This document shows positions 1-6,607 of a DNA stretch of 8,823 bases, piece by piece. The stretch is taken from NCBI GenBank assembly GCA_016298065.1, contig JAEDDN010000015.1:1-8823 (forward strand). Direction: 5' to 3'. A program made the position numbers and the translations under genes. The first letter of the stretch is position 1. Each line of letters begins with the position of its first letter. The notes beneath the pieces were generated by a model. That model was not told where the DNA came from. It was given only the letters and a program-made list of their open reading frames with translations, and did not search any database. The DNA comes from Oscillospiraceae bacterium. GTDB taxonomy: Bacteria > Bacillota > Clostridia > Oscillospirales > Ruminococcaceae.

Positions 1-240
1 TTACACAAGGGAGGCAAAATGCGCTCCAAGTTAAGTTTATAAATATTCTTAGCTATCGCTAAGAATTTAGATTAGTTACACAAGGGAGGCAAAACACCCC
101 ACATAACTTTGATAGATATTCTTAGCTATCGCTAAGAATTAGGTATTTGGCACAAGGTAGGCAATTTACAGCCTAACTTAAGTTTACGGATAATTCTTAG
201 CTATCGCTAAGAATTAGGTATTTGGCACAAGGTAGGCAAA
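1..240. repeat. Tandem array 1: ~75-bp units with internal 22-bp hairpin
   Basis: Three units and the start of a fourth, with the CACAAGG word at 4, 79, 151 and 226 (periods 75, 72 and 75). Each unit opens with TTACACAAGGGAGGC or the variant TGGCACAAGGTAGGC, has a more variable middle of about 25 bp, then a perfect hairpin with arms ATTCTTAGC and GCTAAGAAT around a TATC loop (45-66, 118-139, 193-214). Unit 1 (1-75) is identical to the first unit of the second array (917-991). The opening word equals the right end of the MITE-like element at 775-931, so the window probably begins just inside another copy of that element. There are no cas genes and no unique spacers, so this is not a CRISPR. 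The hairpins lack a following T-run, so they are not obvious terminators. Confidence 0.93.
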
Positions 241-264
241 TTGTGCGCTTATATTTAACATAAT

Positions 265-633
265 CTAATCATTGTCAGCGATTATTTGTTTTACACATAA
301 GTCTATATATTCGCATACTCCTTTAAAGTTTTTGTTAACTTCATTATTAGGTATGCGAATTATCTTTAATCCATATTGCTTTAGATATTCACTTCGTTTT
401 CTGTCATTTTCAATGCCTTTATCCTCAAAGTGTTGTGAGCCGTCAAGTTCAATAATAAGTTTAGCTTGTGCAGAATAAAAATCTGCAATATATTTCCCTA
501 AAACCTTTTGCCGTGAAAATCTGATAGGATATGTTCTTAAAAAATCATACCAAAGATGGTTTTCTTCTTTTGTCATATTTTTACGCAACATTTTGGCAAC
601 AGGCACAATGGATTTATTATGTTTTCTGTCCAT
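265..633 (-). CDS. DUF559-type small endonuclease-domain protein
   Basis: A 122-residue protein matching the DUF559 pattern (PD-(D/E)XK fold, related to the Vsr mismatch endonuclease). An N-terminal helix region (LRKNMTKEENHLWYDFLR, 16-33) is followed by the RQKVLGKYIADFY strand (41-53) and the core IELDGSQH (61-68). D51, E62 and D64 are the likely metal-binding acids, and D77-R78 and the RIPNNEV segment (93-99) are also typical. The length is usual for stand-alone members, so it looks complete. Start ATG is supported by GAGGG at 641-645, 7 nt upstream; stop is TAG. It stands alone between two copies of a hairpin array, with no methylase or other partner in view. The biochemical role of most family members is unproven; nuclease activity is inferred from the fold. 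It could be a DNA repair or repeat-associated nuclease. Confidence 0.87.
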   Translation of the reverse strand: MDRKHNKSIVPVAKMLRKNMTKEENHLWYDFLRTYPIRFSRQKVLGKYIADFYSAQAKLIIELDGSQHFEDKGIENDRKRSEYLKQYGLKIIRIPNNEVNKNFKGVCEYIDLCVKQIIADND

Positions 634-669
634 AAGACTACCCTCATTTAGTTTGTTGTGTTTATCTTT

Positions 670-698
670 AATATATCATTTTGTAAGCTTCAAAACAA
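670..698 (-). promoter_or_regulatory. Candidate promoter for the DUF559 gene
   Basis: Read on the minus strand, TTGTTT (693-698) and TATATT (670-675) are separated by 17 bp, about 37 bp upstream of the ATG. The -10 matches consensus at five of six bases; the -35 is weak. Confidence 0.35.
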
Positions 699-729
699 TC
701 TTTAAGTGAAATAAATTTACAGTCAATAA

Positions 730-745
730 GGCTCCTTTGTGTAAA
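730..745 (+). repeat. Vestigial copy of the MITE-like left end
   Basis: GGCTCCTTTGTGTAAA here matches the left end of the element at 775-790 in 15 of 16 bases, 45 bp upstream of it. The rest of the arm is absent, so it looks like a remnant of an earlier or partial insertion. Confidence 0.55.
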
Positions 746-774
746 TACACTCACTAAGCTTTGAACTATCCTTA

Positions 775-931
775 GGCTCCCTTGTGTAAAGGGAGCTGTC
801 AGCGGGGGCTGACTGAGGGATTGTTTTAGTATGCTTTTAAGCTTGACTTTTTACTTTGTCGTTAAGGTTAAGTCTACAATCCCTCCGAGTTTGCCTTATG
901 GCAAACCCACCTCCCTTTACACAAGGGAGGC
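775..931. mobile_element. MITE-like palindromic element, 157 bp, non-coding
   Basis: The ends are inverted copies of CTCCCTTGTGTAAAGGGAG (777-795 and, inverted, 911-929), each able to fold by itself (CTCCCTT/AAGGGAG). Further in, GAGGGATTGT (815-824) is inverted at 876-885. Between these shared blocks the two arms carry different hairpins: GTCAGC/GCTGAC around GGGG on the left (798-813) and GTTTGCC/GGCAAAC around TTAT on the right (889-906). The central 825-875 is unremarkable. There is no ORF, so any movement would need a transposase supplied in trans. I recall similar CTCCCTTGTGTAAAGGGAG repeats scattered through gut Clostridia but cannot check this. No clear target-site duplication is visible. 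The right end continues directly into tandem array 2. Confidence 0.75.
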
Positions 932-1082
932 AAAATGCGCTCCAAGTTAAGTTTATAAATATTCTTAGCTATCGCTAAGAATTTAGATTAGTTACACAAG
1001 GGAGGCAAAATGCGCTCCAAGTTAAGTTTATAAATATTCTTAGCTATCGCTAAGAATTAGGTATTTGGCACAAGGGAGGCAA
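917..1082. repeat. Tandem array 2: same ~75-bp hairpin units
   Basis: Two full units (917-991 and 992-1066) and a partial third starting CACAAGGGAGGC at 1069. The hairpin arms ATTCTTAGC/GCTAAGAAT lie at 961-982 and 1036-1057. The first unit is identical to unit 1 of the array at 1-75. Both arrays end with the same variant, TAGGTATTTGGCACAAGG. The first 15 bp are the right end of the MITE-like element, so the units appear to be an amplified segment that begins in the element's terminus. Confidence 0.93.
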
Positions 1083-1089
1083 TTCTTAC

Positions 1090-1117
1090 AAAAAAGGCGG
1101 ACTTATCGTCCGCCTTT
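1090..1117 (-). terminator. Intrinsic terminator of the P-loop ATPase gene
   Basis: A perfect 10-bp stem, AAAGGCGGAC/GTCCGCCTTT (1093-1117) with a 5-nt loop, lies 15 bp past the stop of the minus-strand gene. On that strand it is followed by six T. There is no good T-run in the plus direction, so it acts mainly on the minus strand. Confidence 0.9.
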
Positions 1118-1131
1118 AAGCTTTTATCCCG

Positions 1132-2202
1132 TCATATTTTTTTAAGCTCTAAAAGCAATTTTTGAAGTTTTTTGCCTATAACCCCAAAATCTATGTAAGG
1201 TACATAATAATCCTCTAACTTATCGTGTAACATCTTGGCGTTTTGCAGGCGCTTAACACCTTCGTCAAGTAGTTCGGTAGCAGTCTTTTTATTAAAATTA
1301 AGTCTTGTTTTCTTGGCTTTTAAGATTTCTTTATCCATAAACCGTGTTGCGTTTATGTTTCTGTAAGGCGTTATTCCACCTAATGTGACAAACTTATTAC
1401 GGCTGACAAAGGCAAGCTTCTTTTCGGGAATGATGATATGGCTTATTTTTTTACCCGGAGCAAGCGGAGAGTAACATACATAATAGCTGTAACCGCCTTT
1501 CATAGCGTACCCTCTTATAAGGTCCATAAAGAAATCGGTGATAACGTCGTAATAATCGTTTAACACATAAATTTTGTCACAAAGGGTATTTAGCGTTTGT
1601 TCATAGGTTATGAGTCCTTTGGGAGTAAATGCGCTTATCATTCTTACATTTTCTTTATACTCACTTCCCTTATTTACCTCAAGCTCTCTTTTGGCGATAT
1701 TCTTTACCGTTTTTATGATTTTTTGCTTGTCACAAAACGGCAGGATTATGTCTGCGTTTTCACTAAGCAAGACGTTTGCGCACCGCAAAAGATTGCAAAA
1801 CTTTTTATGACAGCCCGATATTTCGGCGTTTAGGTCCATTATTTTTTGCTTATTCTTTTTTAATTTCGGCTTGTCAAAAGCGTCGTAAAAGCATATCATA
1901 TCCTGACCTGCCGCAGGGTATTTCGGCTCTATAACGTGCGGAGGCGTACCGTCCGCTATCGAAAAATCCTTTGAGTGTATTATAACGCAGTCGAGCGAAT
2001 CGGGATCGCTTGCACAATGTATGCGCTCGGTTATTCCGTCTGCGCCCGCTGTTTCAATTATCTTTTTCATAAAGGTGGATTTCCCGCTTCCCGGCGAGCC
2101 TTTTATTACAAATCCGTTTTCAAAGCGTTCAAGCTCGTCAAAGTACGAAATAAAGCCGTCTTCACTGTTTGAGCCTAAAAAGAAATCTATACAGTTAGCC
2201 AT
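1132..2202 (-). CDS. PRK06851-like P-loop ATPase
   Basis: A 356-residue cytoplasmic protein. The N-terminal half has a clean Walker A, GSPGSGKST (35-43), after a hydrophobic strand, and the block DGTPPHVIEPKYP (84-96) that I recognise from the PRK06851 family of uncharacterised Firmicutes ATPases. The C-terminal half repeats the layout (AFTPKGLITYEQTL, 191-204; HIIIPEKKLAFVSRNK, 255-270). Where the second P-loop of two-lobed members would be expected (about 211-227) there is NDYYDVITDF instead, with no glycine-rich loop or lysine, so only one site should bind nucleotide. The C-terminus is lysine-rich. Start ATG has GGGGGAG at 2208-2214, 5 nt upstream; stop is TGA. It is monocistronic and divergent from pth, with its own terminator. 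The substrate and role are unknown. Confidence 0.85.
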   Translation of the reverse strand: MANCIDFFLGSNSEDGFISYFDELERFENGFVIKGSPGSGKSTFMKKIIETAGADGITERIHCASDPDSLDCVIIHSKDFSIADGTPPHVIEPKYPAAGQDMICFYDAFDKPKLKKNKQKIMDLNAEISGCHKKFCNLLRCANVLLSENADIILPFCDKQKIIKTVKNIAKRELEVNKGSEYKENVRMISAFTPKGLITYEQTLNTLCDKIYVLNDYYDVITDFFMDLIRGYAMKGGYSYYVCYSPLAPGKKISHIIIPEKKLAFVSRNKFVTLGGITPYRNINATRFMDKEILKAKKTRLNFNKKTATELLDEGVKRLQNAKMLHDKLEDYYVPYIDFGVIGKKLQKLLLELKKI

Positions 2203-2380
2203 AATATCTCCCCCATTAACTTTATTTTTTATGCTTTGGTTATTGCATTTTATTCAAAACAGTGTTAAGGGGTGACAGAATGACAGGTTAAGGGAAAATG
2301 AGGTCGACTTAAATTTGGCTTTTTTAAAAAATTGTGGTAATATTTTATGTGTAATTATATTGTGAAACGGAGTTATTTTT
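2203..2380. other. Divergent intergenic region with small direct repeats
   Basis: Control region between the ATPase gene (minus) and pth (plus). It contains GTTAAGGGG-TGACAG-AA-TGACAG-GTTAAGGG (2264-2294), a compact doubled motif of unknown meaning. For the minus-strand gene the best promoter guess is TTGAAT-18-CATAAA (2233-2257), which is weak. No riboswitch fold or RNA gene was recognised. Confidence 0.4.
2315..2343 (+). promoter_or_regulatory. Candidate promoter of the pth-mfd operon
   Basis: TTGGCT (2315-2320) and TAATAT (2338-2343) are 17 bp apart, 37 bp upstream of the pth ATG. Both boxes match consensus at four of six bases. The stretch is AT-rich, and an alternative -10 (TATATT at 2356-2361) exists. 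Confidence 0.4.
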
Positions 2381-2974
2381 ATGAGCCTTTTTTTCAAAAG
2401 CAAGGGCGGTTATGAATTTTTAATCGTAGGGCTTGGAAATCCCGATAAAAAATATGAAAAAACACGTCATAACGCAGGCTATAGGGCAATCGACAAAATC
2501 GCCGAGCATTACAATACCGATATTAAAAAGCTAAAGTTTAAATCCCTTGTAGGCGAGGCGGTAATAAATTCGCACAAATGCCTTTTGATGAAGCCGACTA
2601 CCTATATGAACTTAAGCGGTCAGGCAGTAGTCGAGGCGATGAATTTCTACAAAATTCCCATAAGTAATGTGATAGTATTATTTGATGATATATCGCTTGA
2701 GGTGTCAAAGCTTCGCATAAGGCGTAAGGGCAGCGACGGCGGCCACAACGGTATAAAAAATATTATCTACCTGACGGGGCAAAACGAGTTCCCGAGAATA
2801 AAGTTAGGCGTAGGCAAAAAACCTCACCCCGATTATGATTTGGCGGACTGGGTGCTTTCAAACTTTTCTGCCGACGAGCTTAAGGGGCTTAATACGGCAA
2901 TAGAAAAATGTCCCGAAATAATCGAGGACATCACAGACGGCTTTATCGACAAGGCTATGAATAAATATAACTAA
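2381..2974 (+). CDS. pth: Peptidyl-tRNA hydrolase
   Basis: A 197-residue bacterial Pth (E. coli: 194). It hydrolyses the ester bond of peptidyl-tRNAs that drop off the ribosome and so recycles tRNA in the cytoplasm. Family motifs are intact: LIVGLGNP (14-21, N20), TRHNAG with the catalytic His (H30), KPTTYMNLSG (71-80, N77), the catalytic-base Asp in LFDDISL (D102 by alignment with E. coli D93), and GSDGGHNG (117-124, N123). About ten residues precede the usual MxxIVGLGNP start; the ATG chosen has ACGGAG (2367-2372) 8 nt upstream, so the short extension looks real. It is first of a pair with mfd, 34 bp downstream, an order common in Firmicutes. It is probably essential, and nothing in it is unusual. 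Confidence 0.97.
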   Translation: MSLFFKSKGGYEFLIVGLGNPDKKYEKTRHNAGYRAIDKIAEHYNTDIKKLKFKSLVGEAVINSHKCLLMKPTTYMNLSGQAVVEAMNFYKIPISNVIVLFDDISLEVSKLRIRRKGSDGGHNGIKNIIYLTGQNEFPRIKLGVGKKPHPDYDLADWVLSNFSADELKGLNTAIEKCPEIIEDITDGFIDKAMNKYN

Positions 2975-2992
2975 GCTAATTAAAATTTTTAA

Positions 2993-3000
2993 AAGGAGGA
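2993..3000 (+). promoter_or_regulatory. Ribosome binding site fixing the GTG start of mfd
   Basis: AAGGAGGA is a near-perfect Shine-Dalgarno 8 nt before the GTG at 3009. No in-frame ATG with a comparable site lies nearby, so the GTG start is favoured. Confidence 0.85.
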
Positions 3001-3008
3001 CAGACCAA

Positions 3009-6000
3009 GTGGATTTATACACCTTAGCGGCACAGGGTATAGCGCAGTTTAATACTCTCAAAACCGCTGTAAAATCGGGCAAAACACCTGTGCTTACGGT
3101 AGGTCTGTCCGACATACACAAAACGCATTTTTTATATTCTCTTTATAAAAGCCTTGATATTCCGATTTTAATTGTTACCCCCGACGAAGCGTCGGCAAGA
3201 CGTATCAGCGATGATATGAACACGATGTTCGGCGGTGATGAGTGCCTTGTTTATCCTGCAAGAGATTTTGAATTAAGGCAATCCGCTACGGCTTCCAAGG
3301 AATACGAACATATAAGAATAGGCGTAATGTCAAAGCTATTGTCGGGCGAGTGCAGGGTATGCGCTTGCTCTTTTGACGCACTTATTCAGCGCACTTTGCC
3401 TGCAGATGAGCTAAAAAAACGCACCTTTACTATAGATATGTCTGCGTCTGTCGGTAAGGACGAGCTTATAAAAAAGCTTTTGGGCGCAGGCTATGTGCGC
3501 TTTGCGCAGGTCGAGGGAGTAGGACAGTTTTCGGTAAGGGGCGGTATAATAGACATCTTCCCTCCCGACAGACAAAACCCCGTGAGAATAGAGCTTTGGG
3601 GCGATGACATAGACGCCTTAAGCGAGTTTGACATAGAGTCTCAGCGCAGAACGGATACGCTACAAAGCGTTAGGATAACGCCTGCCTCAGAGTGTATTTT
3701 TGACAGTAATGAAGCGCTTTGCGAGAAAATAACTGCGCTTTTAAAAACCGCAAAAAGCGCTAAGGCGAAAGAAGTATTGCAAGCCGATATTGACAGGCTA
3801 AAAGCAGGCGGCGAGCTTGTAAGCCAAGATAAATACCTGCCCTTAGCATATGACACAAAGGCAACCTTACTCGATTATTTTGACTGTGAAAAAAGCCTTA
3901 TTGCAATAAGCGAATATGTTTCGATAAAGGAGCGCAGTAAAACTGTAGCGTGGCAATATCACGAGGACATAAAGCTTTTGCTCGAGCAGGGCGAGCTTAT
4001 AAAAGGCTTAGAGGGTTATCAAGTTGAGTTAAGCGAAATTATGTCAAAGGTGCAAAGCTTTAAATGCGCTTATTTTGACACCTTTTCACGCTCTTCGTCG
4101 GACATAAAGTATAAAGAGATTATAAACATAAACCCCATTCAAACCTCGCATTTCAGCGGAGAATTGAAGGTGCTCTACGAGGACCTTGTACCGCTTTTGG
4201 AGGGTGAATACACCGTCTGTATTATGGCAGGTACCGCAAAGGCCGGTATAAGCCTTGCCGAACAGCTTCAGAATATGGGGCTTGACGCACAGTTTGCAAA
4301 AAAAGTTGATGAGTTTAAAAAAGGCAGGATATATGTGCTCGAGGGCACTATGTCGAGCGGATTTGAATACCCCGACATACATTTTTCGCTTATGACGGTA
4401 GGTCAAAGCGCACCGACAAAAAAGCGAAAGGCAAACTTTAAAAAGGGCAAGCAGATAAGAAGCCTTGACGACCTTGCAAACGGAGATATAGTGGTTCACG
4501 TTTCCTATGGAATAGGTATATTCGACGGCATTAAAACCATAGATACTCACGGCATAGTCAAGGACTATATAAAAATAAAATACGCAGGCGCAGATACTCT
4601 TTATGTGCCGGTGACACAGCTTGACTTAGTGTCAAAATATATAGGCACAGAGGACAAGGTAAGGCTTAACCGCTTAAACAGCGGTGAGTGGCAAAAAACA
4701 AAAAGCAGGGTTAAAAAGGCCTGTGAGGATATGGCAGACGAGCTTATCGAGCTTTATGCAAAGCGTATGAACACAAAGGGCTTCTCCTTTAGCGAGGACA
4801 CCGCTTGGCAAAAGGAATTTGAGGACGGCTTTAGCTATGAGGAAACCGACGACCAGCTCCGCTGTGTAGAGGAGATAAAAAAGGATATGGAGTCTTTGGC
4901 TCCTATGGACAGACTGCTTTGCGGAGATGTTGGCTTCGGCAAAACCGAGGTTGCCCTGAGAGCCGCCTTTAAGTGCATTATGGACAGTAAGCAGTGCGCT
5001 ATACTTTGTCCTACTACCATTCTTGCGTGGCAGCATTACAATACTGCGCTTGAACGCTTTAGCAGATACCCTATAAGAATAGAGCTTCTTTCACGCTTTC
5101 GCACCCCGAAACAGCAAAGAGAAACTATAAGAAAGCTTAAAACAGGCGAAGTGGATCTGGTTATCGGTACACACCGCTTAGTGCAAAAGGACGTAGAATT
5201 TAAGGACTTAGGGCTTGCGATAATTGACGAGGAACAGCGTTTCGGCGTAACTCATAAAGAACGCTTTAAGCAGATGTTCAAAACAGTTGACGTGCTTACT
5301 TTATCCGCAACACCGATTCCGAGAACATTAAATATGGCGATGAGCGGTATAAGGGATATGTCCACTATTGAACAGCCTCCCGAAGATCGTCACCCGGTTC
5401 AGACCTATGTACTCGAGCACAACGACGCAGTAATTGCCGACGCCATAAAAAAAGAGCTCAGGCGTGGCGGTCAGGTTTATTATATCCACAACCGTGTTGA
5501 GACGATAGACCTTTGCGCCGCAAAAATTATGGCTATGGTACCCGAAGCAAGAATAGGCGTTGCTCACGGAAAGATGAGCGAGGCACAGCTTTCTGATGTG
5601 TGGAAACAGCTTCTTGATAACGAGATAGACATACTTGTTTGCACTACCATAATAGAAACCGGCGTTGACGTTAAAAACTGCAACACTCTTATAATAGAAA
5701 ACGCCGATTATATGGGGCTTTCACAGCTTTATCAGCTAAGAGGGCGTATCGGGCGTTCATCAAGGCGTGCCTTTGCATATTTTACCTTTACAAGAGGTAA
5801 AGTGCTAAGCGAGGTCGCAACAAAACGCCTGTCTGCAATAAGGGAGTTTACCACCTTTGGCTCGGGCTTTAGGATAGCGCTTCGTGACCTTGAAATCAGG
5901 GGCGCAGGCAGCATTTTAGGCTCAAAACAGCACGGTCACATGGAAGCGGTAGGGTACGATATGTATGTACGTCTTTTGAGCGAGGCTATTTCCGACAAAA

Positions 6001-6479
6001 AAGGTGAAGCTCAAAGCGAAAAATCTTACGAGTGCGTTATCGACCTTCCGTTAAACTCATATATCCCGGAAAGCTATATAGAAAATCTCTCTCAACGGCT
6101 TGATGTTTATAAAAAGATAGCCTGTGTAAAGACGCCTGAGGAAAAGCTTGACCTGACAGACGAGCTTATCGACCGTTTCGGAGATGTGCCGCCGACAGTT
6201 GCGACCTTAATTGAGGTTTCACGCATACGCAATACGCTGGCTCTTTTCGGCTTTAGTGAAATAACTCAAAAAGGCCCCACGCTAATACTTAAAATGCAAA
6301 GCTTAACCCCCGACATTACCAATGCGCTTATGAGCGCTATGCGTGGCAGAGTTATGGTAAACGCCTCTTCAAAGCCGTATATAAGTGTCCGGTTTAACCC
6401 CAAAAACGAACAGCTTATCGACCTGCTTAACGGTATTGCCAAAATACTAAGCGAAAATAAAACGCTTAAAAGGAGTTAA
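3009..6479 (+). CDS. mfd: Transcription-repair coupling factor Mfd
   Basis: A full-length 1156-residue Mfd (typically ~1150). It is an ATP-driven DNA translocase that pushes stalled RNA polymerase off lesions and recruits UvrA/UvrB for excision repair. The UvrB-homology module has a degenerate P-loop region (about 30-50) and the conserved QVEGVGQFSVRGGIIDIFPP (167-186) and PVRIELWGDDIDALSEFD (191-208). The CarD-like polymerase-interaction domain spans about 489-545 (NGDIVVHVSYGIGIF, YVPVTQLDLV). The RecG-like translocase has Walker A GDVGFGKTE (639-647), DEEQ (740-743), LSATPIPRT (765-773) and motif VI QLRGRIGRS (909-917). The translocation motif follows (LRDLEIRGAG, 958-967), then the C-terminal TRCF domain (about 1008-1110). 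All key residues are present. It starts with GTG behind a strong ribosome site and is probably co-transcribed with pth. No frameshift was seen. Confidence 0.99.
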   Translation: MDLYTLAAQGIAQFNTLKTAVKSGKTPVLTVGLSDIHKTHFLYSLYKSLDIPILIVTPDEASARRISDDMNTMFGGDECLVYPARDFELRQSATASKEYEHIRIGVMSKLLSGECRVCACSFDALIQRTLPADELKKRTFTIDMSASVGKDELIKKLLGAGYVRFAQVEGVGQFSVRGGIIDIFPPDRQNPVRIELWGDDIDALSEFDIESQRRTDTLQSVRITPASECIFDSNEALCEKITALLKTAKSAKAKEVLQADIDRLKAGGELVSQDKYLPLAYDTKATLLDYFDCEKSLIAISEYVSIKERSKTVAWQYHEDIKLLLEQGELIKGLEGYQVELSEIMSKVQSFKCAYFDTFSRSSSDIKYKEIININPIQTSHFSGELKVLYEDLVPLLEGEYTVCIMAGTAKAGISLAEQLQNMGLDAQFAKKVDEFKKGRIYVLEGTMSSGFEYPDIHFSLMTVGQSAPTKKRKANFKKGKQIRSLDDLANGDIVVHVSYGIGIFDGIKTIDTHGIVKDYIKIKYAGADTLYVPVTQLDLVSKYIGTEDKVRLNRLNSGEWQKTKSRVKKACEDMADELIELYAKRMNTKGFSFSEDTAWQKEFEDGFSYEETDDQLRCVEEIKKDMESLAPMDRLLCGDVGFGKTEVALRAAFKCIMDSKQCAILCPTTILAWQHYNTALERFSRYPIRIELLSRFRTPKQQRETIRKLKTGEVDLVIGTHRLVQKDVEFKDLGLAIIDEEQRFGVTHKERFKQMFKTVDVLTLSATPIPRTLNMAMSGIRDMSTIEQPPEDRHPVQTYVLEHNDAVIADAIKKELRRGGQVYYIHNRVETIDLCAAKIMAMVPEARIGVAHGKMSEAQLSDVWKQLLDNEIDILVCTTIIETGVDVKNCNTLIIENADYMGLSQLYQLRGRIGRSSRRAFAYFTFTRGKVLSEVATKRLSAIREFTTFGSGFRIALRDLEIRGAGSILGSKQHGHMEAVGYDMYVRLLSEAISDKKGEAQSEKSYECVIDLPLNSYIPESYIENLSQRLDVYKKIACVKTPEEKLDLTDELIDRFGDVPPTVATLIEVSRIRNTLALFGFSEITQKGPTLILKMQSLTPDITNALMSAMRGRVMVNASSKPYISVRFNPKNEQLIDLLNGIAKILSENKTLKRS

Positions 6480-6496
6480 ACTAATGCCAAAATCAC

Positions 6497-6525
6497 TTTA
6501 CAAATTCACTCAATAACGCTATAAT
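6497..6525 (+). promoter_or_regulatory. Strong sigma-A-type promoter for the lipoprotein gene
   Basis: TTTACA (6497-6502), a 17-bp spacer, then a perfect TATAAT (6520-6525). It lies just past the mfd stop and predicts a transcript start near 6532, leaving a leader of about 75 nt. The lipoprotein is therefore likely expressed independently of pth-mfd. Confidence 0.72.
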
Positions 6526-6544
6526 TATTTTGTTATATAAATTT

Positions 6545-6591
6545 TAAAATTTTAATTTAAAATTTTATGAAAGCGCTTAATTTGCGCTTTT
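6545..6591 (+). promoter_or_regulatory. Two hairpins in the leader of the lipoprotein mRNA
   Basis: TAAAATTTTA occurs twice (6545-6554 and 6558-6567), each self-palindromic and able to pair with the other. Directly after, AAAGCGC/GCGCTTT (6570-6590, 7-nt loop) is followed by only four T in all, then the ribosome site GGGAGG (6593-6598). It may be a weak terminator for mfd read-through or a stabilising or regulatory leader structure; the sequence does not decide between them. Confidence 0.5.
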
Positions 6592-6607
6592 CGGGAGGTT
6601 TAAACAC

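Noticed and set aside
19..42. A 7-codon ORF (MRSKLSL) behind GGGAGG, repeated in array units at 19, 935 and 1010.
   Set aside because: It is carried along by repeat identity; the GGGAGG belongs to the element terminus and the variant unit at 76 does not keep the ORF.
45..66. Array hairpins as transcription terminators.
   Set aside because: Stems are AT-rich and no T-run follows on either strand.
1..240. CRISPR-like array.
   Set aside because: The whole 75-bp unit is repeated with no unique spacers, and no cas genes are present.
2021..2275. Plus-strand ORF of 84 codons across the ATPase gene start.
   Set aside because: Shadow of the minus-strand ATPase gene; low-complexity composition and no family signal.
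2203..2380. Riboswitch or T-box ahead of pth.
   Set aside because: The candidate promoter sits about 37 bp from the ATG, leaving too short a leader, and no conserved core was recognised.
4086..5036. Long minus-strand open frames (4086-4550, 4674-5036) inside mfd.
   Set aside because: They are antisense to intact, motif-rich mfd coding sequence and match no family I recognise.
6484..6516. A 10-codon ORF (MPKSLYKFTQ) with AGGAG upstream, just after mfd.
   Set aside because: It overlaps the -35 box and spacer of the strong lipoprotein promoter and has no family resemblance; most likely chance.
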